From positions 5,796,001-5,860,000 of the forward strand of contig OU015649.1 in assembly GCA_907165275.2 (NCBI GenBank): 64,000 bases of DNA, in the 5' to 3' direction. The DNA is from Zygaena filipendulae. Its lineage: Eukaryota > Arthropoda > Insecta > Lepidoptera > Zygaenidae. The position numbers and the translations under genes were made by a program. Below are positions 12,396 to 20,791 of this stretch, one piece after another. How positions within the stretch are numbered: position 1 is the first letter of the stretch; each line of letters starts with the position of its first letter. The notes beneath the pieces were generated by a model. It was not told where the DNA came from. It ran no database searches and saw only the letters and a list, made by a program, of their open reading frames with translations.

Positions 12396-12798
12396 TGTTT
12401 AAGCGAAAACTTGGCAAAAACTATATTACCTGAGCGGCGGTGCGAATATATTACAAAGTCCGAGAACCCTTAATTTGCGCCGAATAAAAATATAGAAAGA
12501 GGTGGATAGTGAGCATGCGTACCTTGCAAATCCTCGAGCTCGATCGGCGCTAGGGTCTGGATTCTGGAGAGCGGAATCACAACTTGATATTTTAAAGCGG
12601 TTGATGCAACGATATTAAGCAGCCATCGAATAAGACATATTTTTGTTCTTTTTTCTTGTTTGACATAAAACGTCATGGTTTTATTATGCGACGGATTTAC
12701 TGGCCATTATCTTGGGCCAAGATCAAGTCACGATTATTTGGATTGGTTATGCTCACAAATTAAGCCACCAAACCAACTATAAATATTCGGCGCAAACA
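12396..12798 (-). repeat. 3' LTR of the BEL/Pao element
   Basis: 403 bp; read on the minus strand it starts TGTTTGCGCC and ends GCTTAAACA, the TG...CA form. It matches 19041-19443 base for base as far as I can see. A TATTTATAG box lies close to its 5' edge and an AATAAA word lies inside. A 68-codon frame in it is the same in both LTRs and is not regarded as a gene. Confidence 0.95.
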
Positions 12799-12813
12799 TG
12801 CTCCCCCCTTTGG
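12799..12813 (-). promoter_or_regulatory. Polypurine tract of the BEL/Pao element
   Basis: On the minus strand AAAGGGGGGAGCA runs straight into the TG of the 3' LTR. This is the expected primer for plus-strand DNA synthesis. The same tract is repeated beside the internal inverted LTR at 17059-17071. Confidence 0.85.
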
Positions 12814-13019
12814 GAATCGGTAGGATTTCCAAAACAGAGAGCTTTAGGGTTCATTTAAGCCCTACCTATTAAATTACAATATACAAATGCGAAATGAAGT
12901 CTGTCATTCAGAATAAACTAAAATAATTATAAAATAAACAAACGCAGCGCGCCTAGCATTTTTAGACATTAAAAATTATTAAACAACAAGACTAAAATAT
13001 GATGTGATCCCCCATAATA

Positions 13020-16000
13020 TTATTGGGTTGGGAGAGCACAGAGTTTGACCATTGGCCTCTTAAACGCCCCGGTGGTAGTGCGTACCAAAGCAACGCGAAC
13101 TACACCGTCTTTTCCCGGATAAATTTCTTCTATAATGCCTAGAGGCCAGCAAAGCGGAGGGACGTCATCCTGATGAATGAGAACTACCGTACCAACGGTG
13201 ACTGGTGTGTCCTTCTTATTCCATTTCTGACGCGTTTGTAACGTGTGAAGATAGTCCAAGTGCCATTGCTTCCAGTATGATTGCACGAGGCTATCAAGAA
13301 GGACTTTCCTATCGCGCAATGATATACAGTCGTCATTATGATTATATGCAGGTAAATGTTGAAGCGGAGTTGTCATTAAAAAATGGGCTGGGGTGAGTAC
13401 CTCCGGTTGCGGTGTATCCGAGAGTAAGCAAAGCGGTCGGGAGTTTAGAACGCATTCTATTTGCGTTAACACCGTAAGTAACTCCTCGTATGACAGTAAC
13501 TGCCTACCTATTACACGGTACAAATGCGCTTTAACACTTTTTATGTTTGCCTCCCATATACCTCCGAAATGAGGTGCGCGGGGAGGAATCGTTTTCCAAA
13601 GTATTTTACGATTATTAAGTTCATTTTGGAAAGTTTCATATAAACGATTCGAAGACAAAAAATTATACAATTCATCGAGTTTCGCTCTAGCACCCATAAA
13701 ATTCGTAGCGTTATCAGAATATAAACACGACACGGGACCTCGTCGCGACAAAAATCTTTTTAAGGCGTCTAAGAACGAGTCTGAGGTTAAATCTGAGGCA
13801 AGTTCTATGTGAATGGCCTTAGTCGTAAGACAGACAAACAGACATATGTAAGCCTTTTGGCTTCTAACTCCGCGACGACGGGTCAAAGTAATACCAATGG
13901 GACCAGCATAGTCCACACCTGTGTGAGTAAAGGCTTTAGCCTGCTGAACGCGGGCAGGCGGCAAATCAGCCATTATAGGTGATGGCCCCGTAGGTGATAA
14001 CTTAAAACAAAAGTTACATAACCTTATACGTTTGCGAATAATGTTTCGCGCTGACAATATCCAATATCTTTGTCTGAGAAGAGACATGAGTAGATGCGAG
14101 CCTGTGTGGCAATTGAACCGATGATAGTGATCTATAATTAGATTGACAACATGATCGCTACGCGGGAGCACTAGAGGATAGCGGTTTTCGAAAGGTAAAA
14201 TAGCATAAGCGAGACGTCCTCCAACTCGAAGAAGATTATTTTTATCAAGAAAAGGATGAAGTTTCCAGAGTACAGGAGAAGGTAAGTCTTCCTTCTTCAA
14301 CAACGCCTTTATATCATTATAAAAATATTTGTGTTGCAGGTCTCGAATAATAGCAGTTTCAGCGGCTTCCAGATCGGTTGATAGGATGACGGTAGAGCGT
14401 GGTAACTTCCGCATAAACCGCAATATATACACAACGATTCTAAGAAGTTTCGACCAAGACGAGACCCTTTCAGCGACTGCGTGAAGATAAGAATCTTCTT
14501 CGAGAGAACAAGCCACCAACGTAATTGAATTTTTCATTTCAGGCACATCATTATGAAGAGAGGCCACGAAAGGACTTATAGGCCATTCGGAAACTGGAGC
14601 GCGAGCCCAAGATGGTCCTTGCCACCAAAGAGCATGATCAATCATTTGCGATGGAAGGAGACCACGCGATATACAATCACTCGGGTTCTCTATTCCGTTA
14701 ATATGAAAGAAGCGTTCGGGAGCTAAATGCTCATGAATAGCGGTAACGCGATTTGCGACAAACTGTTGCCATCGATGCGGAGATGAGTGAATCCAACATA
14801 ATGTTATGGTTGAATCCGAAAACGCGAATATTTCACCAATTGAATAGCGTTTATTAAAAGTTAAAAATACGTGACGTGCTAATTTAGCGAGTAATAACGC
14901 GGCACAAAGCTCCAATCGGGCCAGTGATACCGATTTAACTGGTGCCACCTTGCATTTAGAGCATACAAGACGCACGTTTGTATCACCATTTGGCTGCTGT
15001 ATATATAAATAAATAGCACAGCCATACGCCTTCTCACTGGCATCTCCAAAGGCCAGAATATGTACCACACATCCAGTGGCCACACCTAGCCAACGTGGAA
15101 TGTTTAACCTTGATAAGAGTGGTAATTCACTCTTAAATGTCATAAAACTATCTATTATGTGGGCTGGTGGCTCGTCATCCCAACCTATCTCCTCTAACCA
15201 AAGCTTTTGGATAAGTAATTTCGCAAATAATGTGACAGGCGCTACCAACCCCAACACGTCAAAGAGACGAGCAATAGTTGAAAGAATAGTACGTTTTGTA
15301 CATTTTCCCTCAAATTCAGTGATAGTAAACGTGAATATGTCGGGCACGGGCAGCCACTTAAGACCTAGTATCTTGACATTAACGTCATTAGTGAAATCTT
15401 TGGTCGCACGATGCGACTCTGGGATATTATTTAACAATATAGATGAATTACTAGCCCATTTTGCTAACTCAAAATTACCTTTTTTGAAAAGAGCGCGAAG
15501 TTCGCGAGACAAGGACACAGCTTCCTCGTCTGTGACCACAGATGTCGTAATGTCATCCATGTAACAGTATTGGGATGCGACTTCTGCCGCACTGGGATAC
15601 TCTGAACCTTCATCAGCTACCAATTGACGCACAGTCCGCATAGCAATATAAGGACTGGATCGAAGTCCAAACGCCACAGAGTTAAATTGGAAAACACGAA
15701 GTGATTCGAAGTCATTAAAGCGAAATAATATTTTTTGATATTTTCGATGATCATTAATAACAAAAATACGTAAATACATTTGTTTGACATCGGCGGAGAC
15801 TGCGATCTTAAATAAGCGAAAATTAATTAGCAGTGTAAACAAGTCGGTCTGTAAATTAGGACCGGTATGTAATATGTCATTTAGGGACACTCCTGTATCA
15901 GTACACGCACTTGCGTCCAGTACCACACGCGTCTTCGTAGTTGCCTTATCAGGTCTACATACAGCGTGATGCGGAATAAAGTACCCATCATTAACTGCTG

Positions 16001-17000
16001 AAGGTGAATATGGTATTTCTGATAAATACCCTTTATCTAAATAATCTTTTATAACTTCATTATAAGCCTGTCTCAATTCAGGCATAGTTCTAAATTTACG
16101 CTCTAAAGCGGCATACCTACGCTTAGCAATAGCATGCGAATTACCTAAAAGACCAGGATCCCGTCTAAATGGTAATGCGGTGATATAGCGACCTGAAGGG
16201 TCACGTGACACACTGTCGCAAAATATTTTTTCGCATTCTATATTTTCAGGACTATCGATGTCACACAGTGGTGAAGCCTCTAACTCCCAAAACCTTTGTA
16301 AACTATTATGTAAGTCATCATTTGTTATAGGACCGAAGGACCAGGCTATGTCATTAATCGGAGCAGAAGCTAAGGCGGGTATTCTGCCCATGACTATATA
16401 GCCAAGCGTGGTTTCGAGAGCTGGAGGAGCGGCGGCAGTGCGGAGAGACACAGCACGACCTCCAAGCAGGAGGTATGGGAACAGCTGAGCACCGAGGATA
16501 GCCTCGACTTCGTTCGGCGTGTGCCAGCCTTCATCTGCCATAGGTAAACCCTCCAAATATTCCAGAGCGGACGTATCTACATAACTTGTAGGTAAACGCT
16601 CGGTTATGTTGTCAACTACGATTAATTTGACAACATATCTATCATCAGAAAAGCGAGAAGTGATGGTAAGTGTGACCCATCCCTTAACTGGGGTCGATAT
16701 ATTTCCTACAGTTTTAATAACGGAGTTAGTAAGCGGTATTATATTTAAATTTAATTTATGACAACATTTTAGTGTTATAATATTGTTTTGCGAAGCGTTA
16801 TCAATAAGGCATCGAACTATTTTTCTATCACCATTAGCGGTACTGGCGTAAACTTGCGCAGTAGCTAGTATAATCTGCGTATTACGCTTATAATTATCAA
16901 AAGTAGCGGGTGAGTGTGTGTGCAACGTGATTGAGGTACTTGCACCGGGGACTGGTGCGGCGGGAGCGAGCGGGGGATCGACCGTGGCGCGCGAAGACCG
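13020..17000 (-). CDS. pol: BEL/Pao pol polyprotein (protease, RT, RNase H, integrase)
   Basis: An uninterrupted frame of about 1326 codons, with no ATG start. It is open back to a TAA at 17001-17003, exactly where the inverted LTR segment begins, so its N-terminus was cut off by the rearrangement. Counting from the TTG at 16925: a protease-like region with LIDNASQ at 40-46; RT with ADVKQMYLRI (first Asp about 379) and YMDD at 455-458; RNase H with Asp 628, Glu 672, Asp 704 and Asp 750; integrase with an HHCC finger (His 933/935 and 940, Cys 970 and 973) and the catalytic Asp 1005, Asp 1071, Glu 1125; then a C-terminal DUF5641-like part ending in a 'FKRPMVKL' motif. All the polymerase and integrase residues are present. 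The protease motif is D-N-A rather than the usual D-S/T-G, which may be natural for this lineage or a defect. It would normally be made as a gag-pol fusion. Confidence 0.93.
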   Translation of the reverse strand, partial: RSSRATVDPPLAPAAPVPGASTSITLHTHSPATFDNYKRNTQIILATAQVYASTANGDRKIVRCLIDNASQNNIITLKCCHKLNLNIIPLTNSVIKTVGNISTPVKGWVTLTITSRFSDDRYVVKLIVVDNITERLPTSYVDTSALEYLEGLPMADEGWHTPNEVEAILGAQLFPYLLLGGRAVSLRTAAAPPALETTLGYIVMGRIPALASAPINDIAWSFGPITNDDLHNSLQRFWELEASPLCDIDSPENIECEKIFCDSVSRDPSGRYITALPFRRDPGLLGNSHAIAKRRYAALERKFRTMPELRQAYNEVIKDYLDKGYLSEIPYSPSAVNDGYFIPHHAVCRPDKATTKTRVVLDASACTDTGVSLNDILHTGPNLQTDLFTLLINFRLFKIAVSADVKQMYLRIFVINDHRKYQKILFRFNDFESLRVFQFNSVAFGLRSSPYIAMRTVRQLVADEGSEYPSAAEVASQYCYMDDITTSVVTDEEAVSLSRELRALFKKGNFELAKWASNSSILLNNIPESHRATKDFTNDVNVKILGLKWLPVPDIFTFTITEFEGKCTKRTILSTIARLFDVLGLVAPVTLFAKLLIQKLWLEEIGWDDEPPAHIIDSFMTFKSELPLLSRLNIPRWLGVATGCVVHILAFGDASEKAYGCAIYLYIQQPNGDTNVRLVCSKCKVAPVKSVSLARLELCAALLLAKLARHVFLTFNKRYSIGEIFAFSDSTITLCWIHSSPHRWQQFVANRVTAIHEHLAPERFFHINGIENPSDCISRGLLPSQMIDHALWWQGPSWARAPVSEWPISPFVASLHNDVPEMKNSITLVACSLEEDSYLHAVAERVSSWSKLLRIVVYILRFMRKLPRSTVILSTDLEAAETAIIRDLQHKYFYNDIKALLKKEDLPSPVLWKLHPFLDKNNLLRVGGRLAYAILPFENRYPLVLPRSDHVVNLIIDHYHRFNCHTGSHLLMSLLRQRYWILSARNIIRKRIRLCNFCFKLSPTGPSPIMADLPPARVQQAKAFTHTGVDYAGPIGITLTRRRGVRSQKAYICLFVCLTTKAIHIELASDLTSDSFLDALKRFLSRRGPVSCLYSDNATNFMGARAKLDELYNFLSSNRLYETFQNELNNRKILWKTIPPRAPHFGGIWEANIKSVKAHLYRVIGRQLLSYEELLTVLTQIECVLNSRPLCLLSDTPQPEVLTPAHFLMTTPLQHLPAYNHNDDCISLRDRKVLLDSLVQSYWKQWHLDYLHTLQTRQKWNKKDTPVTVGTVVLIHQDDVPPLCWPLGIIEEIYPGKDGVVRVALVRTTTGAFKRPMVKLCALPTQ

Positions 17001-17003
17001 TTA

Positions 17004-17071
17004 GGTAGGGCTTAAATGAACCCTAAAGCTCTCTGTTTTGGAAATCCTACGGATTCCCAAAGGGGGGAGCA
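17004..17071 (+). repeat. Inverted copy of the element's 3' leader and polypurine tract
   Basis: From TAGGTAGGG at about 17002 to the GGGGGGAGCA tract, this stretch is the reverse complement of 12799-12868 (the DNA between pol and the 3' LTR), with minor differences. It is oriented plus, opposite to the gag and pol around it. The break with pol falls at a GGTAGG-type microhomology. Confidence 0.85.
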
Positions 17072-17475
17072 TGTTTGCGCCGAATATTTTATAGTTGGTT
17101 TGGTGGCTTAATTTGTGAGCAAAACCAATCCAAATAATCGTGACTTGATCTTGGTCCAAGATAATGGCCAGTAAATCCGTCGCATAATAAAACCATGACG
17201 TTTTATGTCAAACAAAAAAAAAAGGACAAAATATGTCTTCTTCGATGGCTGCTTAATATCGTTGCATCAACCGCTTTAAAATATCAAGTTGTGATCCCGC
17301 CGTCCAGAATCCAGACCCTAGCGCCGATCGAGCTCGAGGATTTGCAAGGTACGCATGCTCACTATCCACCTCTTTCTATATTTTTATTCGGCGCAAATTA
17401 AGGGTTCTCGGACTTTGTAATATATTCGCACCGCCGCTCAGGTAATATAGTTTTTGCCAAGTTTTCGCTTAAACA
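17072..17475 (+). repeat. Internal, inverted and diverged third LTR
   Basis: 404 bp from TGTTTGCGCC to GCTTAAACA on the plus strand, between gag and pol. It is clearly the same LTR but differs from the outer pair at many points: an extra T in the TATA region, GGTCCAAG for GGGCCAAG in the forward sense, an A-run of nine, CTTCTTCG for TTATTCG, CCGCCGTCC for CCGCTCTCC. So it comes from a different, older copy than the one that produced the outer LTRs. Only one LTR is present and no duplication flanks it, so a simple nested insertion does not explain it. Confidence 0.9.
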
Positions 17476-17551
17476 CAGAATCGACATTTTCGTCTACATC
17501 AAAAGCATCACTCCTTGTTGCATTTTAATGTAGACGAAAATGTCGATTCTG
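17476..17551. repeat. Foldback at the gag / inverted-LTR junction
   Basis: A perfect 24-bp inverted repeat, CAGAATCGACATTTTCGTCT plus ACAT at 17476-17499 against 17528-17551. It extends to 28 of 30 matches around a 16-nt loop and lies directly against the terminal A of the inverted LTR. One arm is gag sequence, and the other is a snap-back copy of it. It supplies the last codons of the present gag frame and its TAG stop. Confidence 0.9.
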
Positions 17552-18819
17552 CATTGGAATGCAATAATAGATCTTCTAGTGCAACTGCAATGATGACAAA
17601 ACCTACAGCGGGAGCCCGAATGGCATCGCGACGCAGTATGCTTTGTACTTAAGCAATTAGTGCAATATTTATTGACCTTTATAAATTCGTATCGTGCCTT
17701 AACGCTTAAACCTTTAAACTTCGGGCAATCGAACAAAACGTTGTGCTCCGACCCGCTGCACACAACACAGACAGACGAGATAGGATTGGAACCTGTTGTA
17801 ATAGCAAAAGAACGTGACGCGGTAGCATGTGCCGAGCGCGTACGTCCCTGCGAATATGCACTCTGCTTACCGGAAGGAACTACAATTGGTTTATTAGATG
17901 AATTATTTACAGAATTATATGTACGAACATTAGAAGTGGTAGCCGTAGTTGTGCGTTCTAGCACCTTTACACGATGGCGAATAAATTCAATTAAATCAGA
18001 TGTAAGCGGAATATCCTTATCACGAATATTATTTTCGAAGGAATGTATGAGCGAAGTATCTAACCTTTTTAGAGCAAGGAACATTATTATAAAATCCGAT
18101 AAATTAGGAATATCAAGTTGCTTTAAAGCATTAAGCGATGATGAAAATCTTTCAATAAACTTATTTAGCTGGACACCATTATCTAAAACTATTTTACTGT
18201 CGAACATATTGTTCAAATAATATGTGCCCAGCGTACGTACATCTTGATACTTCTTGACTAGAGCGTCCCATATGGAAGTGTAGTTCTGTTCGTTCGGAAT
18301 GATTCCCGCAAACACAGTAAGTGCCTCGCCGCTTAGCTTGCCCACTAAGTACTGGACGCGTTGAGCGTCACACAAATTTTTATTATTATGAATGTTACTT
18401 TTAAAAGTTTCGTAGAACAATGGCCAACCCTCTGGTTTTCCATCAAAACTAGGAAGCTCTATGGGCGGTAATTTTATAATATGAGTATCACCGACGGAGG
18501 CGCAAGCGACCTTGGCTTTATCATTGCTGTCCATAAGGGAGTTTCTAACGTGCTGTAATTTGGAGTATATTTCCTCAAAAGCCAGCCAATTTGAATAATT
18601 TGGACTATATGAGGGATCACTCTCCATTTCTAATGCGTTATGCTCATCACAAAGGCTATTAAATTGTTCGTACAGTTTAGCAATATTACTAGTATTAGCC
18701 AAAAATTCCTGCTTAAGGCGAGTTTCGGAAAATGAAACCTTTTTAGTTTTCTCATATAAATCAGTAATATGAGAAAATATAGCTTGTTTTTTGGCTATTA
18801 CTATTTTTAAATTAGCCAT
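17494..18819 (-). CDS. gag: BEL/Pao gag, frameshifted and rearranged at its C-terminus
   Basis: 441 codons from an ATG at 18819. The N-terminal 110 residues are helical and charged. They are followed by a DUF1759-type capsid region (motifs KLPPIELPSFDGKPEGW and QRVQYLVGKLSGEAL), then a basic Ser/Thr-rich linker and cysteine fingers (CVVCSG, CTNCLSTKHTASRC, then CRFCHH). After the last finger the present frame reads CTRRSIIAFQC, while the neighbouring frame reads LLLHSNAESTFSS, which is the text expected after the finger in this family. A 1- or 2-base indel near 17575-17600 is therefore likely. The tail is then produced by the snap-back junction at 17476-17551 and ends at a stop there. The protein would package element RNA in cytoplasmic particles; this copy is unlikely to do so and has lost its fusion to pol. 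Confidence 0.9.
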   Translation of the reverse strand: MANLKIVIAKKQAIFSHITDLYEKTKKVSFSETRLKQEFLANTSNIAKLYEQFNSLCDEHNALEMESDPSYSPNYSNWLAFEEIYSKLQHVRNSLMDSNDKAKVACASVGDTHIIKLPPIELPSFDGKPEGWPLFYETFKSNIHNNKNLCDAQRVQYLVGKLSGEALTVFAGIIPNEQNYTSIWDALVKKYQDVRTLGTYYLNNMFDSKIVLDNGVQLNKFIERFSSSLNALKQLDIPNLSDFIIMFLALKRLDTSLIHSFENNIRDKDIPLTSDLIEFIRHRVKVLERTTTATTSNVRTYNSVNNSSNKPIVVPSGKQSAYSQGRTRSAHATASRSFAITTGSNPISSVCVVCSGSEHNVLFDCPKFKGLSVKARYEFIKVNKYCTNCLSTKHTASRCHSGSRCRFCHHCSCTRRSIIAFQCRIDIFVYIKMQQGVMLLM

Positions 18820-19017
18820 TTTTATTAAAAGTTTAAAATGTTACACGAAACCCGGGTAATTAAATTATACCTAGTATTTGACGTATTAATTTGACGTATA
18901 ATGGAGGAAAATTATTATGCGTTTTGAACAAATTAAACGAAATATTAATGAATATTTTACAAATAGCGGTGCATTAACTTTGCGAATATATTATATATTT
19001 ATTTTATTACGGTTCTA
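18820..19017 (-). other. 5' leader of the BEL/Pao element
   Basis: About 200 bp of AT-rich untranslated leader between the primer site and the gag ATG. The packaging signal would lie here, but nothing in it can be assigned. Confidence 0.6.
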
Positions 19018-19035
19018 ATCCGGCTCGAAGGACCA
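19018..19035 (-). promoter_or_regulatory. Primer-binding site matching tRNA-Tyr
   Basis: On the minus strand, five bases after the 5' LTR, comes TGGTCCTTCGAGCCGGAT. Its complement is the 3' end of eukaryotic tRNA-Tyr (acceptor strand TCGAAGG-A-CCA preceded by the CCGGC T-stem), and the similarity continues into the T-loop. This would prime minus-strand synthesis with tRNA-Tyr. The tRNA assignment is from memory of insect and vertebrate tRNA-Tyr sequences. Confidence 0.8.
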
Positions 19036-19040
19036 AAAAA

Positions 19041-19443
19041 TGTTTAAGCGAAAACTTGGCAAAAACTATATTACCTGAGCGGCGGTGCGAATATATTACA
19101 AAGTCCGAGAACCCTTAATTTGCGCCGAATAAAAATATAGAAAGAGGTGGATAGTGAGCATGCGTACCTTGCAAATCCTCGAGCTCGATCGGCGCTAGGG
19201 TCTGGATTCTGGAGAGCGGAATCACAACTTGATATTTTAAAGCGGTTGATGCAACGATATTAAGCAGCCATCGAATAAGACATATTTTTGTTCTTTTTTC
19301 TTGTTTGACATAAAACGTCATGGTTTTATTATGCGACGGATTTACTGGCCATTATCTTGGGCCAAGATCAAGTCACGATTATTTGGATTGGTTATGCTCA
19401 CAAATTAAGCCACCAAACCAACTATAAATATTCGGCGCAAACA
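19041..19443 (-). repeat. 5' LTR of the BEL/Pao element
   Basis: 403 bp, the same sequence as 12396-12798. It would contain the promoter driving minus-strand transcription of gag and pol. It is followed on the plus strand by the CCTGG duplication at 19444-19448. Confidence 0.95.
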
Positions 19444-20640
19444 CCTGGTTTCTCGTGTAGGCAAATCCTTTTGAGTTTACTCAATTCATAAAAACTCTGC
19501 TCAAAACCTTGAATGGCATTTGAGTACCAAACGAAAAATTTAATTATGAATAATTGAAATCAAAAAACAATGGTAATAATTATCATAAAACAAAATACAA
19601 AGACAACTACAACTATTTTTGTATTAAAATTTGGAATTATTCTGTTAAATAGGTATATTCAGTTTGGTTTTTTTTTAATATGTTTGCGAAAGGTTATACT
19701 TTGAACATAATTATTTAATATCATGGTCTAGGCATAGGCCTGCCCATGATAAGGTATGAAGACATTGATAGAAACACATAAAACCTACTAACAAACCAAA
19801 CCGACTTTATCTAATCAGTCACTCTCGATTAAAAATTAAGTTTTAACATATTACCTACTCGCAAATTTAATTTTCTTTATCAATAATAATTAATTAGGTA
19901 TCTACTAGTAAGTTAACAATGACTTGTATAGACCGATATTTTTAACAAAGCTAAAATCAGGCGCTACATAATAATTACATACGAGTGTCGAGTATATTAC
20001 AAAATTTATATTTTCTCTAAATTTTTGGCTTAGTAATTTTAAGTAACAGAAAAAGCTACACATATGACACACAATATGTATATTAATTATATAAGTCGCT
20101 TTTTCCATAATAAAATACGTACACAATTTATTAAATTCAATCGTGTATTACTTTTCATTATTTTATTTCTTCGCAAGCACCTACTCCCGTACCTACTTAT
20201 GTAAGAAATTAAATTAATGAAAGGTATGTTTTGCCTTTTTATGATTTGTGACAAATTTTATTAAAAGTAATTAATATTGAGTAAGTTAGGGTAAACTCGG
20301 GTATGACATAAGTTTACCCCATCTATTTCATGGTTTAGATAATATTTTATTAATTAATGTAGGTATTGCTCCATCATATACATATAGAAATCTTGTTTGT
20401 GAAGAGGGTCATTATCGTTACTGAATGAATAGATTTTCTGGACACTGCTTTCAAACTAGTTGTAGTTTTATCACCAGCCGGGTTTAATTTCACGTCTACA
20501 AAAGTGTGCCGAAGTTACCCCCGCTTGATCTTATAGTACGTGCGTGACACAGTCGACTGTGAAATCGAATAAACTGAATTGAACGTTTTCAGTTTTACTA
20601 TGAATTTAAAAATTATAGAAAAAAATGTATTTAATACCCA
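19444..20640. other. Intergenic DNA downstream of the Rho-GEF gene
   Basis: AT-rich, with the right CCTGG duplication at its edge. No reading frame, RNA gene or repeat is recognisable. Confidence 0.5.
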
Positions 20641-20646
20641 TTTATT
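20641..20646 (-). terminator. Polyadenylation signal of the Rho-GEF gene
   Basis: AATAAA on the minus strand, 63 bp past the stop codon at 20709-20711. Its place supports 20709-20791 as the terminal exon. Confidence 0.6.
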
Positions 20647-20708
20647 TGGCAGCTCACTGCGTCACACTAATTTGTATATAAATTTAAACTAGTATCGGGA
20701 TATTGGGT

Positions 20709-20791
20709 TTATTCGCAGTACCAAGTGGTTCTTCTTACTTTCTTCTCGCCGGAGCGACGAACTTCACCCGGAACGCCTCGCAGAGAATTAT
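20709..20791 (-). CDS. Rho-GEF exon 8 (terminal exon)
   Basis: The acceptor is TGCTTTCAG|ATAATT. With the T from exon 7 it reads YNSLRGVPGEVRRSGEKK and then VRRTTWYCE and TAA at 20709-20711. A donor-like AAA|GTAAGA lies inside it at about 20740, so a longer isoform could splice on from there. The downstream AATAAA favours termination here. Confidence 0.68.

Larger units (their letters stand above)
12396..19443 (-). mobile_element. BEL/Pao LTR retrotransposon, rearranged
   Basis: A 7.05-kb element read on the minus strand: 5' LTR (19041-19443), primer site (19018-19035), gag (18819-17494), an inserted inverted LTR segment (17004-17475), pol (17000-13020), polypurine tract (12799-12811) and 3' LTR (12396-12798). 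The two outer LTRs are both 403 bp and I find no difference between them, so insertion is recent. They are flanked by CCTGG on both sides. Gag with its DUF1759-type region, a pol in the order protease, RT, RNase H, integrase, and the C-terminal DUF5641-like segment place it in BEL/Pao. Gag is frame-broken near its last zinc finger and is separated from pol by the inverted segment, so this copy probably cannot make its own proteins and relied on a helper. No envelope frame follows pol. Confidence 0.95.

Noticed and set aside
12470..12676. 68-residue frame repeated at 12470, 17195 and 19115
   Set aside because: It is the same LTR sequence three times, not a gene; the frame lies within the LTR and is not conserved as protein in the diverged inner copy beyond what DNA identity gives.
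12396..13019. An envelope gene that would make the BEL element retrovirus-like
   Set aside because: Only about 220 bp lie between the pol stop and the 3' LTR, too short for any envelope frame.
15076..15564. 162-residue plus-strand frame (and others at 15784 and 17660)
   Set aside because: Antisense shadow of pol or gag, whose minus-strand frames carry the real motifs.
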